64,000 bases of DNA from Actinophytocola xinjiangensis (GTDB lineage Bacteria > Actinomycetota > Actinomycetes > Mycobacteriales > Pseudonocardiaceae). The stretch is from the NCBI RefSeq assembly GCF_001921215.1, contig NZ_MSIF01000001.1:558001-622000 (forward strand). Reading direction: 5' to 3'. A program made the position numbers and the translations under genes. Below, in pieces: positions 52,553-61,245 of the stretch (position 1 is the first letter of the stretch; every line of letters starts with the position of its first letter). The notes below the pieces were generated by a model. It saw only the letters and a program-made list of their open reading frames with translations, had not been told where the DNA came from and ran no database searches.

Positions 52553-52592
52553 TTGACAGGAGGTCAATTAAATGGTTTTACTACGGCCATGA
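52553..52592 (+). promoter_or_regulatory. Promoter and 6-codon leader frame before the binding-protein gene
   Basis: TTGACA (52553-52558) is a perfect -35 box; TTTACT (52577-52582) 18 bases later could be the -10, which would make the message start at the ATG at 52589. In conflict with that, AGGAGGT (52559-52565) sits six bases before ATG 52572, which opens a 6-codon frame MVLLRP including TTA and CTA codons; its TGA (52590-52592) overlaps the ATG of the next gene. TAAATGGTTTTA (52569-52580) resembles the site at 63334. Which of these is used cannot be told from sequence. Confidence 0.4.
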
Positions 52593-53704
52593 CGGTGCTC
52601 CTCCGAGGTCTGTGCTGGGACCATCCGCGGTGCGTCCGCCCGATGGCCGCGGCCACCGAGGCCTACCGCCGCGTGCGGCCCGACGTCCGGCTCGAGTGGA
52701 GCGCCCGCCCGCTCGCGCAGTTCAACGACCAGCCGGTGGACCAGATCGCCGCCGAGTACGACCTGATCTTCGTCGACCACCCGACCGTCGGTTCGGTCGC
52801 CGGGGCGAAGTCGTTGGTACCACTGGACACCGTGCTCGACGCGGACGTGCTGGCCGGCATCGCCGCCCGCTCGGTCGGCGGCTCGCACGACTCCTACCGG
52901 TGGGACTGCCACCTGTGGGCCCTTGGCGTCGACGCCGCCTGTCAGGTCGCCGCCTACCGCGCCGACCGGCTGCCCGGCGACGTCCCCACGACCTGGGACG
53001 AGGTGTTCGCCCTCGCCCGCGCCGTCCCCGGCTCGGTCGCGCTCCCGCTCTACCCGAGCGACGCGATCTGCACGCTGTTCTCGCTGTCGGCCGGCGCCGC
53101 CCTGGCGGCGGGGGAGGAGCCGGTCTGGCTCAATCGGGACGGCGCCGACCTGCTGGTGGAACTGGCCGGCCTGGTCGACCCCAGCTGCTACGGAACCAAC
53201 CCGCCGACCCTGCTCGACGCGATGGCCGGCGGCCCGGCCGGTGGAGGAATCGCTTACGTGCCCATGATCTTCGGCTACGCCAACCTGTCCCGGCCGCCGC
53301 TGCGGTTCGCCGACGTGCCCGGAGTGGACGGTCGCCCGCGCGGCGCCGTGCTCGGCGGCGCCGGGCTCGCGGTCTCCCCGTCCAGCGAGCACGTCGCCGA
53401 GGCCGCCGCGTTCGCCGCGTGGTGCCTGCGCACCGACACCCAGCGCGAGGTGCTGCTGCCCGTCGGCGGCCAGCCCGCCGACCGCGCCGTGTGGGACGAC
53501 CCCACCGCCGACGCGCTGACCAACGGCTTCCTCTCGGGCACCCGCGCCACGATGGACGCCGCCTTCGTCCGACCACGCGAACCCGGCTGGCCGGAGTTCC
53601 AGCGCGACGCCGGCCGGATGCTGGTCGACCTGCTGCGCACCGGCACGACCGGTCACCAGGTCGTCTCCGAGCTGACCGCCCTCGCGGATCGGGCGAGCGC
53701 ATGA
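52589..53704 (+). CDS. Signal-less solute-binding-protein-like protein
   Basis: A 371-residue family 1 solute-binding-fold protein beginning MTVLLRGLCWDHPRCVRPM with no signal peptide or lipobox, so it should stay in the cytoplasm. The fold is shown by YDLIFVDHPTVG, PTTWDEVFALARA and the later GGAGLAVSPSSEHVAEAAAFAAWCL region. Such proteins next to CoA-transferases may act as ligand carriers or sensors rather than in import; no permease gene adjoins. ATG 52589 has no ribosome site of its own and is either leaderless or coupled to the tiny leader frame. Overlaps the CoA-transferase by ATGA. Confidence 0.8.
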   Translation: MTVLLRGLCWDHPRCVRPMAAATEAYRRVRPDVRLEWSARPLAQFNDQPVDQIAAEYDLIFVDHPTVGSVAGAKSLVPLDTVLDADVLAGIAARSVGGSHDSYRWDCHLWALGVDAACQVAAYRADRLPGDVPTTWDEVFALARAVPGSVALPLYPSDAICTLFSLSAGAALAAGEEPVWLNRDGADLLVELAGLVDPSCYGTNPPTLLDAMAGGPAGGGIAYVPMIFGYANLSRPPLRFADVPGVDGRPRGAVLGGAGLAVSPSSEHVAEAAAFAAWCLRTDTQREVLLPVGGQPADRAVWDDPTADALTNGFLSGTRATMDAAFVRPREPGWPEFQRDAGRMLVDLLRTGTTGHQVVSELTALADRASA

Positions 53705-55449
53705 CCGGGCCCTGGGTCGCCGACACCGACGCGCTGGTCGCGGGCATCGCCGACGGGACGCGGCTGAGCGTCAGCGGTTTCCACTTCACCCGCTCCCCGG
53801 TCGCCGCGCTGCGCGCGCTGGTCGCCACCGGCGTGCGTGACCTGCACTACATCGCCTGGGGTGGTGGGCTCCCGCTGGAGCTGCTGCTGGGCCACGACGC
53901 GGTCTCCCGCGCGACGCTGTGCTTCGCCAGCCTCGACGTGCTCGGCCCGGCCCCCCGGTTCCGCCGCGCGGTCGAGTCCGGCGAGCTGGAACTCTCGGAG
54001 TGGACGGCGCTGGGCATCATCAACGGTTTCCGCGCGGCCGGCGAGAACCTGGCGCAGGAGGTGCTCCAGGAGCCGGCCGGGTCCTCGCTCACCGAGGGCT
54101 TCAGCCGCCCGGTCGACGCGCTGTTCGACTCCGGCGCGGCGCCGCTGCGCGCGGTGCCGGCGCTGCCGGTGGACGTGCTGCTGCTGCACGCCCAGCGCGC
54201 CGACGAGGACGGCAACGTGGAGATCGCCGGGGCGCGCGGGCTGGACATGTCGGCGATCTTCGCCGCGCGGAAGGTCTACGTGACCGTCGAGGAACGGGTC
54301 GCCAGGGGCGAACTCGGGGCGCCACGGTCGTTCGTACTGCCGCGCACGTTCGTCAGCCGGGTCGCGCTCGCCCCGCTCGGCGCCTACCCGACCTCGTGCC
54401 TGCCGCACTACTCGGCCGACTTCCGTGCCCTGCGGTCCATCGTGGACGTCAAGGCCGGGCCGCTGCCCGACGCCGCGCTGACCCCGCGGCCGGCGCGCGC
54501 CACGGCCATCACCCGCCGCGCGTCGCTGCCGGCGGCCGCGGTCGCGGCGGCGTTCACCCCGGTCGCCGAGCCCGCCGTGACCTACACCACCGACGAGCTG
54601 ATCGTGTGCGTGATCGCCAGGACCATCGACGAGAACAGCATCTGCTCGGTCGGCTCGGCCAGCCCGCTGCCCACCGCGGCCTACCTGCTGGCCAAGCACC
54701 TGTGGTACCCGCGCCTGCTGCTGATGTCCCACAACGGCGGCCTGGTCGACCCGCCGGTGCGGCCGCTGTCGCTGTCCTGCTCGGAGTTCCTCGACCACCA
54801 CCTGGCGATCGCGCACACCGGCGGCGACGAGACCTACCACTGGTACTACCAGCGGGGCCTGATCACCCACGAGGTCGTCGGCGCCGCCCAGGTGGACGCG
54901 ACCGGCGCCACCAACAACCTCTGGGTGTCCAAACAGGACGGAACGCCGGTGCGGCTGCCCGGTCAGGGCGGCATGGCCGACGTGGCCAACCTGCACGCCA
55001 ACTTCATGATCTACCTGCCCCGGCAGAGCACCCGCAACCTGGTCGAGAAGGCCGGCACGGTCAGCGCCCGCCGCGCCTGGCACGACCCCGACCAGCGTCG
55101 CCGCTACGGCCTGCGCCCCGGCGCGACCAGGGTCGTCACCGACCTCGGGGTGTTCGGCTACGACACCGGGCGCGGCCTGCTCACCCTGCGCAGCCTCCAC
55201 CCCGGCGTCGACCTCGCCGAACTGCGCGAGCGGACCGGCTTCGAGGTGCTGCTCGACGACGACCTCACCACCACCGAGCCGCCGACCCCGGCCGAGCTCA
55301 CCGCGCTGCGCATGGTGGTCGACCCCCTCGGGGTCCGCCGCCTGGACATGGTCGGCTCCCTCGACCGCCAGCGCCTCATCGACGAGCTCCTCGACACCGA
55401 GGAGCGAACCATGGACGACCTTCTTGACACCGGAGCGGAGCTGCGATGA
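53701..55449 (+). CDS. Class I CoA-transferase, A and B subunits fused
   Basis: A 582-residue protein combining both CoA-transferase subunits. Residues 1 to about 280 resemble subunit A (IAWGGGLPLELLLGHDAV, VDVLLLHAQRADEDGNVEI), and about 285 to 582 resemble subunit B (TYTTDELIVCVIARTID, LPGQGGMADVANL, TRVVTDLGVFGYD). The fused form is known for some succinyl- or acetate-type transferases. It probably activates a carboxylic acid made by this locus. It overlaps the binding protein and the CaiB gene by four bases each. Confidence 0.84.
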   Translation: MTGPWVADTDALVAGIADGTRLSVSGFHFTRSPVAALRALVATGVRDLHYIAWGGGLPLELLLGHDAVSRATLCFASLDVLGPAPRFRRAVESGELELSEWTALGIINGFRAAGENLAQEVLQEPAGSSLTEGFSRPVDALFDSGAAPLRAVPALPVDVLLLHAQRADEDGNVEIAGARGLDMSAIFAARKVYVTVEERVARGELGAPRSFVLPRTFVSRVALAPLGAYPTSCLPHYSADFRALRSIVDVKAGPLPDAALTPRPARATAITRRASLPAAAVAAAFTPVAEPAVTYTTDELIVCVIARTIDENSICSVGSASPLPTAAYLLAKHLWYPRLLLMSHNGGLVDPPVRPLSLSCSEFLDHHLAIAHTGGDETYHWYYQRGLITHEVVGAAQVDATGATNNLWVSKQDGTPVRLPGQGGMADVANLHANFMIYLPRQSTRNLVEKAGTVSARRAWHDPDQRRRYGLRPGATRVVTDLGVFGYDTGRGLLTLRSLHPGVDLAELRERTGFEVLLDDDLTTTEPPTPAELTALRMVVDPLGVRRLDMVGSLDRQRLIDELLDTEERTMDDLLDTGAELR

Positions 55450-56591
55450 CCAACCCAGACGGCGGACCGTTGTCCCATGTGCGGGTGCTCGACTTCACCC
55501 AGTTGCTACAGGGCCCGCTGGCCACCCAGATCCTGGGTGACCTCGGCGCCGACGTGGTGAAGGTGGAGAAGCCGGGCGGCGAGTGGATGCGCTTCTGGGG
55601 AATCCTGGCCAGCGCCACCGACGGCGAGATGGACAGCTTCCTCGCCTTCAACCGCAACAAGCGCAGCGTCGCCGCCGACCTCAAGGACAGCTCGGTGCGT
55701 GACCGGCTGCTGGCCCTGGCGTCGGAGGTCGACGTCGTGGTCGAGAACTTCCGGCCGGGCGTGATGGACCGGCTCGGCCTGGGCTACGACGACTTCGCCA
55801 CGATCAACCCGGAGATCATCTACGCCTCCTCCAGCGGCTACGGCCAGGACGGCCCCTACCGCGACCGGCCGGGCCAGGACCTGCTGGTGCAGGCGCTGGC
55901 CGGCACGTTGCAGCTCACCGGCCGCGACGGCGACCCGCCGACCCCGTGCGGCATCGGGATCAGCGACGAGTACACCGGTCTGCACCTGGTGATCGCCATC
56001 CTGTCCGCGTTGTCGCACCGGCAGGCCACCGGCCGGGGCCAGCGGGTCGCGGTGGACCTGTTCTCCTGCACGGTCGCCGCCCAGCAGCAGGAGCTGACCG
56101 TGTTCCTCAACCACGGCGACCCGATGCCCCGCGCCAAGGAGAACGTCGGCCACGTCGGCGCCACCGCGCCGTTCGGCACCTACCCGACGGCCGACGGGCA
56201 CCTGGCGCTGGCGATGATGCCCTGCCCGGACCTCGGCCGGATCCTGGGCGTGGACTGGCTCGACGAGTACGACACCAACGAGAAGATGTTCGCCAGCCGC
56301 GACGAGATCCACCGCCGGCTCGCCACGCACTTCGCCACCGACACCACCGGCAACTGGCTGGCGCTGCTCGACCAGCACGACGTGTGGTGCGCGCCCGTGC
56401 AGGACTACCCGGCGCTGGAGCGCGACCCGCAGGTCGAGCACGCGAAACTGCTGTGGACGGTCCCGCTCGGTGAGGACGAGGGCACCTTCCGCACGGTCGG
56501 CTCGCCGTTCACCTTCTCCCGCACCCCACCGAGCCTGCGCCGGGGGGTGCCGCGCGCCGGCCAGCACACCGCGGAGGTGCTGGGTGGCTGA
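55446..56591 (+). CDS. CaiB/BaiF family CoA-transferase
   Basis: A 381-residue class III CoA-transferase. LSHVRVLDFTQLLQGPLATQILGDLGADVVKVE opens the interlocked fold (quoted in part), VVENFRPGVMDRLGLGYDD and GYGQDGPYRDRPGQDLL are family marks, and Asp174 in GISDEYTG is the catalytic residue. A second CoA-activating enzyme right after the fused class I transferase is unusual and suggests two acids are handled. Its end overlaps the aldose-epimerase-like gene by eight bases. Confidence 0.9.
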   Translation: MTNPDGGPLSHVRVLDFTQLLQGPLATQILGDLGADVVKVEKPGGEWMRFWGILASATDGEMDSFLAFNRNKRSVAADLKDSSVRDRLLALASEVDVVVENFRPGVMDRLGLGYDDFATINPEIIYASSSGYGQDGPYRDRPGQDLLVQALAGTLQLTGRDGDPPTPCGIGISDEYTGLHLVIAILSALSHRQATGRGQRVAVDLFSCTVAAQQQELTVFLNHGDPMPRAKENVGHVGATAPFGTYPTADGHLALAMMPCPDLGRILGVDWLDEYDTNEKMFASRDEIHRRLATHFATDTTGNWLALLDQHDVWCAPVQDYPALERDPQVEHAKLLWTVPLGEDEGTFRTVGSPFTFSRTPPSLRRGVPRAGQHTAEVLGG

Positions 56592-57630
56592 GTGGGTCGA
56601 CCTGCCCCGGGGGTGGCGCGGCCTGGCGCTGCGCACCCCGGAGGTCGAGGTGGTGCTGCTGCCGGAGAAGGGCTGCGACCTCTACTCCTGGACCGACCGC
56701 GAGTCCGGTGTGGACGTCCTGTTCAAGACCCCGTGGGGCCTGCCGCCGCGCGGCCCGGCCGCGCTGCCGCCCGGCTCGGAGAGCGCCTGGCTGGAGCGCT
56801 ACCCCGGTGGCTGGCAGGTGCTGTGCCCCAACGGCGGCGCCGAGACCGACGCGCCCGGCACCCGCTGGGGCTTCCACGGCGAGGCGTGCCTGGTGCCGTG
56901 GGACCTGGTCGGGCACGGCCCCGGCTTCGCCGAGCTGACCGTGCGGCTGCACCACGCGCCGCTGCGGCTGCGCCGGCGGGTGAGCCTGGAGGGCCGGCTG
57001 CTGACCGTCGAGGAGTCGGTCACCAACACCTCGCCCGACGAGGTCGAGCTGATGTGGAGCCACCACCCGGCGTTCGGCGCGCCGCTGGTCGGCCCGGAGA
57101 CGGTGATCACCACCGGCGCGAGCACCGTGGTGGCCGACGACGAGGCGCCGGGCACGGTGCTCGCCCCGGGCAGCCGGCACACCTGGCCGGTGGCGTCCAC
57201 GGCGGACGGCCAGGAGGTCGACCTGTCGCGGATCCCGGACGGGCCGACCGCTCAGCTCGCCTACCTGACCGACTTCGCCGACGACGCCGGCTGGTTCGCC
57301 ATCACCAACCCGAGCCTGGGCCTGGGCGTCGGGATGCGCTGGCCCACCGAGGTCCTCGGGCACGCCTGGCTGTGGCAGGAGCTGGGCGCCACCCCCGGCT
57401 ACCCGTGGTGGCGCGAGGCCTACGTGTGCGCGGTGGAGCCGGCGACGACCTTCCCCGGCCAGGGCGTGGCGAAGGCCAGGAGCAAGGGCGCGAGCCTGCT
57501 GCGGCTGGGCGGCGGTGAGTCCCGGGACGTGGTGCTGGAGGCGGTGCTGTTCCGCACCACCGCCGGGGTGCGGGGTATCGGCCCCCGTGGTCAGGTGGAG
57601 ACCGGTCTGCCGGAAGGAGCGGAACAGTGA
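56584..57630 (+). CDS. Aldose-1-epimerase-like protein
   Basis: A 348-residue galactose-mutarotase-fold protein. LPEKGCDLYSWTDRESGVDVLFKTPWG near the start, GFHGEACLVPW in the middle (a histidine in the mutarotase position), SHHPAFG with paired histidines, and the late EPATTFPG with a glutamate match the epimerase catalytic layout. It would interconvert sugar anomers or bind a sugar lactone. Its presence is the first clear sign that this locus handles a carbohydrate. GTG start overlaps CaiB; the end overlaps the SDR by GTGA. Confidence 0.84.
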   Translation: MAEWVDLPRGWRGLALRTPEVEVVLLPEKGCDLYSWTDRESGVDVLFKTPWGLPPRGPAALPPGSESAWLERYPGGWQVLCPNGGAETDAPGTRWGFHGEACLVPWDLVGHGPGFAELTVRLHHAPLRLRRRVSLEGRLLTVEESVTNTSPDEVELMWSHHPAFGAPLVGPETVITTGASTVVADDEAPGTVLAPGSRHTWPVASTADGQEVDLSRIPDGPTAQLAYLTDFADDAGWFAITNPSLGLGVGMRWPTEVLGHAWLWQELGATPGYPWWREAYVCAVEPATTFPGQGVAKARSKGASLLRLGGGESRDVVLEAVLFRTTAGVRGIGPRGQVETGLPEGAEQ

Positions 57631-58400
57631 CACAACGGTTCACGGACAAGGTCGCGGTGGTCACCGGTGCCGGGGCTGGCATCGGCGCGGCGGTGGCGCG
57701 GCGACTGGCGGCCGAGGGCGCCCGGGTCGCGGTGTTCGACCGGGACCTGCCGGCGGCGCGGGAGACCGCGCGGGTCGCCGGCGGTGGCGCGGAGGCGTTC
57801 GAGGTGGACGTGAGCGCGCCGGCCGGCGTGCGGGACGCGATGGCCGAGGTGGTCGAGCGGTTCGGCGGGATCGACGTGCTGGTCAACGTGGCCGGCGTGG
57901 TCCGCTACGGCGAGGTGCCCGACTTCTCCGAGCAGGACTGGGACCTGGTCATCGGCACCAACCTCACCGGCACGTTCCTCACCACCAAGTACGCGATCCC
58001 GGCGATGCGGGCCAGGGGCGGCGGCTCGATCGTGACGTTCGCCTCCGCGCAGGCCTTCGCCAGTCAGCCGCTGGTCGCGGCCTACTCGGCGTCCAAGGGC
58101 GCGGTGGTGTCGATGACCAGGACGCTGGCCCTGGACCACGCCAAGGACAACATCCGGGTCAACTGCGTGTGCCCCGGCTCGGTGGAGACCCCGATGCTCC
58201 AGTACGGCGCGGAGCTGCTCGACGAGCGCGACCCGAAGGAGACCATGCGCGACTGGGGCGGCCAGCACCCGATCGGCCGGCTCATCCAGCCCGAGGACGT
58301 GGCCACCGTGGTGGCGTTCCTGGCCAGCGACGACGCCTCGGTGATCACCGGTGCCTCGCACCTGGTCGACGGCGGCCTGCTCGCCCGCCTCGGCGTCTGA
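57627..58400 (+). CDS. Short-chain dehydrogenase/reductase, sugar type (paralogue A)
   Basis: A 257-residue SDR. TGAGAGIG is the cofactor loop, NVAG follows, FASAQAF holds the serine and YSASKGA the Tyr-Lys pair, and CPGSVETPML is very close to the SDR at 61246, so the two are paralogues on either side of the exported protein gene. Probable NAD-dependent oxidation of a sugar or lactone precursor. GGAAGGAG precedes the GTG start. A 46-base gap separates it from the exported protein gene. Confidence 0.93.
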   Translation: MTQRFTDKVAVVTGAGAGIGAAVARRLAAEGARVAVFDRDLPAARETARVAGGGAEAFEVDVSAPAGVRDAMAEVVERFGGIDVLVNVAGVVRYGEVPDFSEQDWDLVIGTNLTGTFLTTKYAIPAMRARGGGSIVTFASAQAFASQPLVAAYSASKGAVVSMTRTLALDHAKDNIRVNCVCPGSVETPMLQYGAELLDERDPKETMRDWGGQHPIGRLIQPEDVATVVAFLASDDASVITGASHLVDGGLLARLGV

Positions 58401-58446
58401 GTTCTTTCCTGCTGTCAACTCTGTGCGCAACGAAGCGAGGGAGACC

Positions 58447-61197
58447 ATGACACACACGAATCCGTTACGCCGCCGCAGTTTCCTGCTCGCGGGCGGCGGC
58501 GTCGCGGCCGGGCTGGCGATCGGCCTGCCCGGCCTCGCCGCCGCTGATCCGGACACCGACCCAGGCCGCGACGAGAACGCCGGTGAGAACGTCGAGGCCG
58601 CGCTCTACTACCGGTTGCTGCTGCTGCACACCCGCTGGGCGGAGACCCTCTGGGACGAGGCCACCGGGCACTACCCGTCGCAGGACTTCTACTTCCTCAA
58701 CGTCCTGGGCAACGCCGTGCTGGTCAGCCAGGGCGACTACGACGCGGACCTGGCCGGGGTCGAGCGGGACGTGCTGGCCGACCACACGATCCGCACCATC
58801 CGCCACTTCGCCGCCACCAACTTCTGGGCCACCGGCTCGACCTGGGGCGATGGCGGCTACGAGTGGGGCGGGCGGATCTTCTGGGACGGCACCTTCGAGT
58901 CCTACTTCGTCGCCGCCGCCCGGCTGCTGTGGGACCGGCTCGACCAGTCCACACGGGACAACGTGGACGCGATCGCGATCGGCGGCGCGGAGTACGTCGT
59001 GGGTCTGGGGACCGCCGAGGACCCGCGCAGCGGCGGCTGGTCGTCCAACGGCCTGGCCGGCGGCTACCGGGGCGACTCCAAGATCGAGGAGATGGGCGCG
59101 AAGTCGATGCCCATCGCCACGGGCCTGGCCCACCACGGCGACCACCCCAACGCCGGCGCGTGGCGGGAGTGGCTGACCCGGTGGCTGTCCAACATGACCG
59201 GCCTGCCCTCGGCCGACCGGAACAACCACACCCTGCTCGAGGGCCGGCCGGTGTCGGAGTGGAACACCGCGCAGAACCTGTACGAGGGCCACGTGGTGGA
59301 GAACCACGAGAGCTACGCGCCGATGTACCAGCAGTCGACCGGCGCCTACCCCGGTCGCAACGCGGTCCACTTCCTGATCGCCGGCCAGCCGCTGCCGGAC
59401 GTGTTCACCCACCAGCCCAACGCCGAGGGCCTGTGGCGCACGTTGACGGCCCTGGGCAACCGCGCCGGCCTGTCCTCCCACCCCATGGTCAACGACCGCT
59501 ACCACCTCTACGGCCGGGACGTGCTGCCGTTGACCTGGCGGCGGATGGGGCAGGCCGACCCGGTGGTCGCCCGCTCCGAGCGGATGCTGATCGAGCACCT
59601 GGAGCCCTATCTGGCCCACCCGCCGGAGAACCGGCTGACGAAATTCAGCGGGGAGCCCAAGTACGAGCCGGAGGCCCGCGCCGAGGTGGCGATGGCCTAC
59701 CTGCTGCACCTGTGGCGCGACCGCCTGCACGGCGACGTCCACCCGGTCAGTGAGGCGCGGTACTGGGCCGAGGTCGCTGGCGTGACCGACTACGGCGCGG
59801 ACCTGGGCATGGTGGGCCACCAGTCGGCGGCGGCGCTGGCGATCGCGGTGACCAAGGCCAACTACGTGAAGTTCGCGTTCGTGCCCGAGCACGACGACTG
59901 GCTGTTCGACGTGACCGGCCGCGCCCCGGCGTTCCTGCCGTCGACGACCCTGGCCGTCACCGGCCGCACGGTCACCACCTACGACCAGGACACCGACGGC
60001 TTCGCCGCCTCGGCCACCACCCTGCGGTTCGCGGGTGGCTTCGCCGGGTTCGCGACGCTGCCCACCGGGGCCGTGGTGTACGCGACCACCGGTCTGGCGG
60101 CCGAGGAGGGCGCGCTGCGGCTGCACTCGCTGGACATGCCGGGCGTCCCCGGTCTGGACGGCGACCGCGTCTTCCACGGTGAGGGCGGCGCGGTGACCCT
60201 GCGGGCCGACGGCGGCGACGGCGGCGTGGACGAGGTGGCCTTCCCCGGGCCGGTGACCGGGCGGTACGTCCGCATGCTGGGCGGGCGGTCGGGCAGCCAG
60301 TACGGGTACTCGCTGTGGCGCTTCGAGGTGTTCGGGCCCGGCTCGGACACCGACCTGGCGCGGGGTCGGCCGACCACGGCGTCCTCGTTCGACCCGGCGT
60401 TCCCGCCGGAGCTGGCGACCGACGGCGACCCGGCGACGCGCTGGGCGGTGGCCCGGGCGCAGCGTCCCCGCCCGGACAGCTGGCTGGCGGTCGACCTCGG
60501 CGCGGAGCACGAGCTGGACCGGGCGCTGCTGAGCTGGGACCCGGCCTTCGGGGCCGAGTACCGCGTTCAGGTGTCCTCCGACGGGGTGACCTGGCGGGAC
60601 GCGGTGAGCGTCCCGTCGGCGCACACCTTCGCCGGCGGCTGGGTGAACGTGGAGGACCGGGCGGGGTTCGTGGTGCGCGGTGGCGAGAACCCGATCCGGG
60701 TGACCGGCACGTCGGTGACCCTGTCGGCCGGTGCGCCGGCCCCGGTGGTCGTGGCGGGTTACCCGGCCCAGCGCGCGGCCAGGACCCGGGAGCTGGCCGG
60801 CGCGCCCGCGCCGTCGGCCGACGTACCGGGCGTCGCGGCGGCGCTGGCCGACGACCACCTGGCGGTGTTCAACCTGACCGGCGCCGCGGTGACGGCCGCC
60901 GTCCGTGTTCCGGGCCGGCGGCTTTTTCCCGGTACCCAGGCGATCGCCGCCGACCACACCGTCCGCATCGGACTGGACGCGGCGTCGTCGGCGGTGCTGC
61001 CGGCGGTGTTCGAGCTGTCGACGCGGGGCGGTGGGCCGGTGCGGTTGACCGCGACGGTGGCCGGCCGGGAGAGCGTCGAGCTGACCAACGAGGGCCGGCG
61101 GGTCGCGGTCGTCGTGCTGCGTCGCCTGGACGACGGGCGGGAGCGGACGGTGCCGGTCCGGCCGGGCACACGCGAGGTGGTCCGCTTCGGACGGTGA
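58447..61197 (+). CDS. Tat-exported protein with discoidin (F5/8) carbohydrate-binding domain
   Basis: A 916-residue secreted protein. RRRSFLLAGGG with a hydrophobic core and AAA cleavage region near residue 33 is a twin-arginine signal. Residues about 50-470 are a helical, tryptophan-rich region with glycosidase/lyase-like features (HPMVNDRYHLYGRDVLPLTW) but no family I can name. Residues about 640-760 form a discoidin-type domain (DLARGRPTTASSFDPAF, ATDGDPATRWA, LAVDLGAEHELDRALL) that binds carbohydrate. Codon 7 is TTA (58465-58467). It may degrade a glycan outside the cell and feed sugars to the locus. GAGGGAGA precedes the ATG. Confidence 0.82.
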   Translation: MTHTNPLRRRSFLLAGGGVAAGLAIGLPGLAAADPDTDPGRDENAGENVEAALYYRLLLLHTRWAETLWDEATGHYPSQDFYFLNVLGNAVLVSQGDYDADLAGVERDVLADHTIRTIRHFAATNFWATGSTWGDGGYEWGGRIFWDGTFESYFVAAARLLWDRLDQSTRDNVDAIAIGGAEYVVGLGTAEDPRSGGWSSNGLAGGYRGDSKIEEMGAKSMPIATGLAHHGDHPNAGAWREWLTRWLSNMTGLPSADRNNHTLLEGRPVSEWNTAQNLYEGHVVENHESYAPMYQQSTGAYPGRNAVHFLIAGQPLPDVFTHQPNAEGLWRTLTALGNRAGLSSHPMVNDRYHLYGRDVLPLTWRRMGQADPVVARSERMLIEHLEPYLAHPPENRLTKFSGEPKYEPEARAEVAMAYLLHLWRDRLHGDVHPVSEARYWAEVAGVTDYGADLGMVGHQSAAALAIAVTKANYVKFAFVPEHDDWLFDVTGRAPAFLPSTTLAVTGRTVTTYDQDTDGFAASATTLRFAGGFAGFATLPTGAVVYATTGLAAEEGALRLHSLDMPGVPGLDGDRVFHGEGGAVTLRADGGDGGVDEVAFPGPVTGRYVRMLGGRSGSQYGYSLWRFEVFGPGSDTDLARGRPTTASSFDPAFPPELATDGDPATRWAVARAQRPRPDSWLAVDLGAEHELDRALLSWDPAFGAEYRVQVSSDGVTWRDAVSVPSAHTFAGGWVNVEDRAGFVVRGGENPIRVTGTSVTLSAGAPAPVVVAGYPAQRAARTRELAGAPAPSADVPGVAAALADDHLAVFNLTGAAVTAAVRVPGRRLFPGTQAIAADHTVRIGLDAASSAVLPAVFELSTRGGGPVRLTATVAGRESVELTNEGRRVAVVVLRRLDDGRERTVPVRPGTREVVRFGR

Positions 61198-61222
61198 CGG
61201 AACAGGTCGGTTGATGGTGAGG

Positions 61223-61238
61223 CACTAGTATACTAGTG
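61223..61238. promoter_or_regulatory. Perfect GntR-type operator before the SDR/dehydratase operon
   Basis: CACTAGTATACTAGTG is a perfect 16-base palindrome whose core TAGTATACTA fits the FadR/GntR pattern. TATACT (61229-61234) inside it is an almost ideal -10 box, and the SDR start lies about 12 bases later, so a bound repressor would cover the promoter. It shares its half-site with 52528-52541, next to the GntR gene. This is the best-supported regulatory site in the window. Confidence 0.68.
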
Positions 61239-61245
61239 TTGAAGT

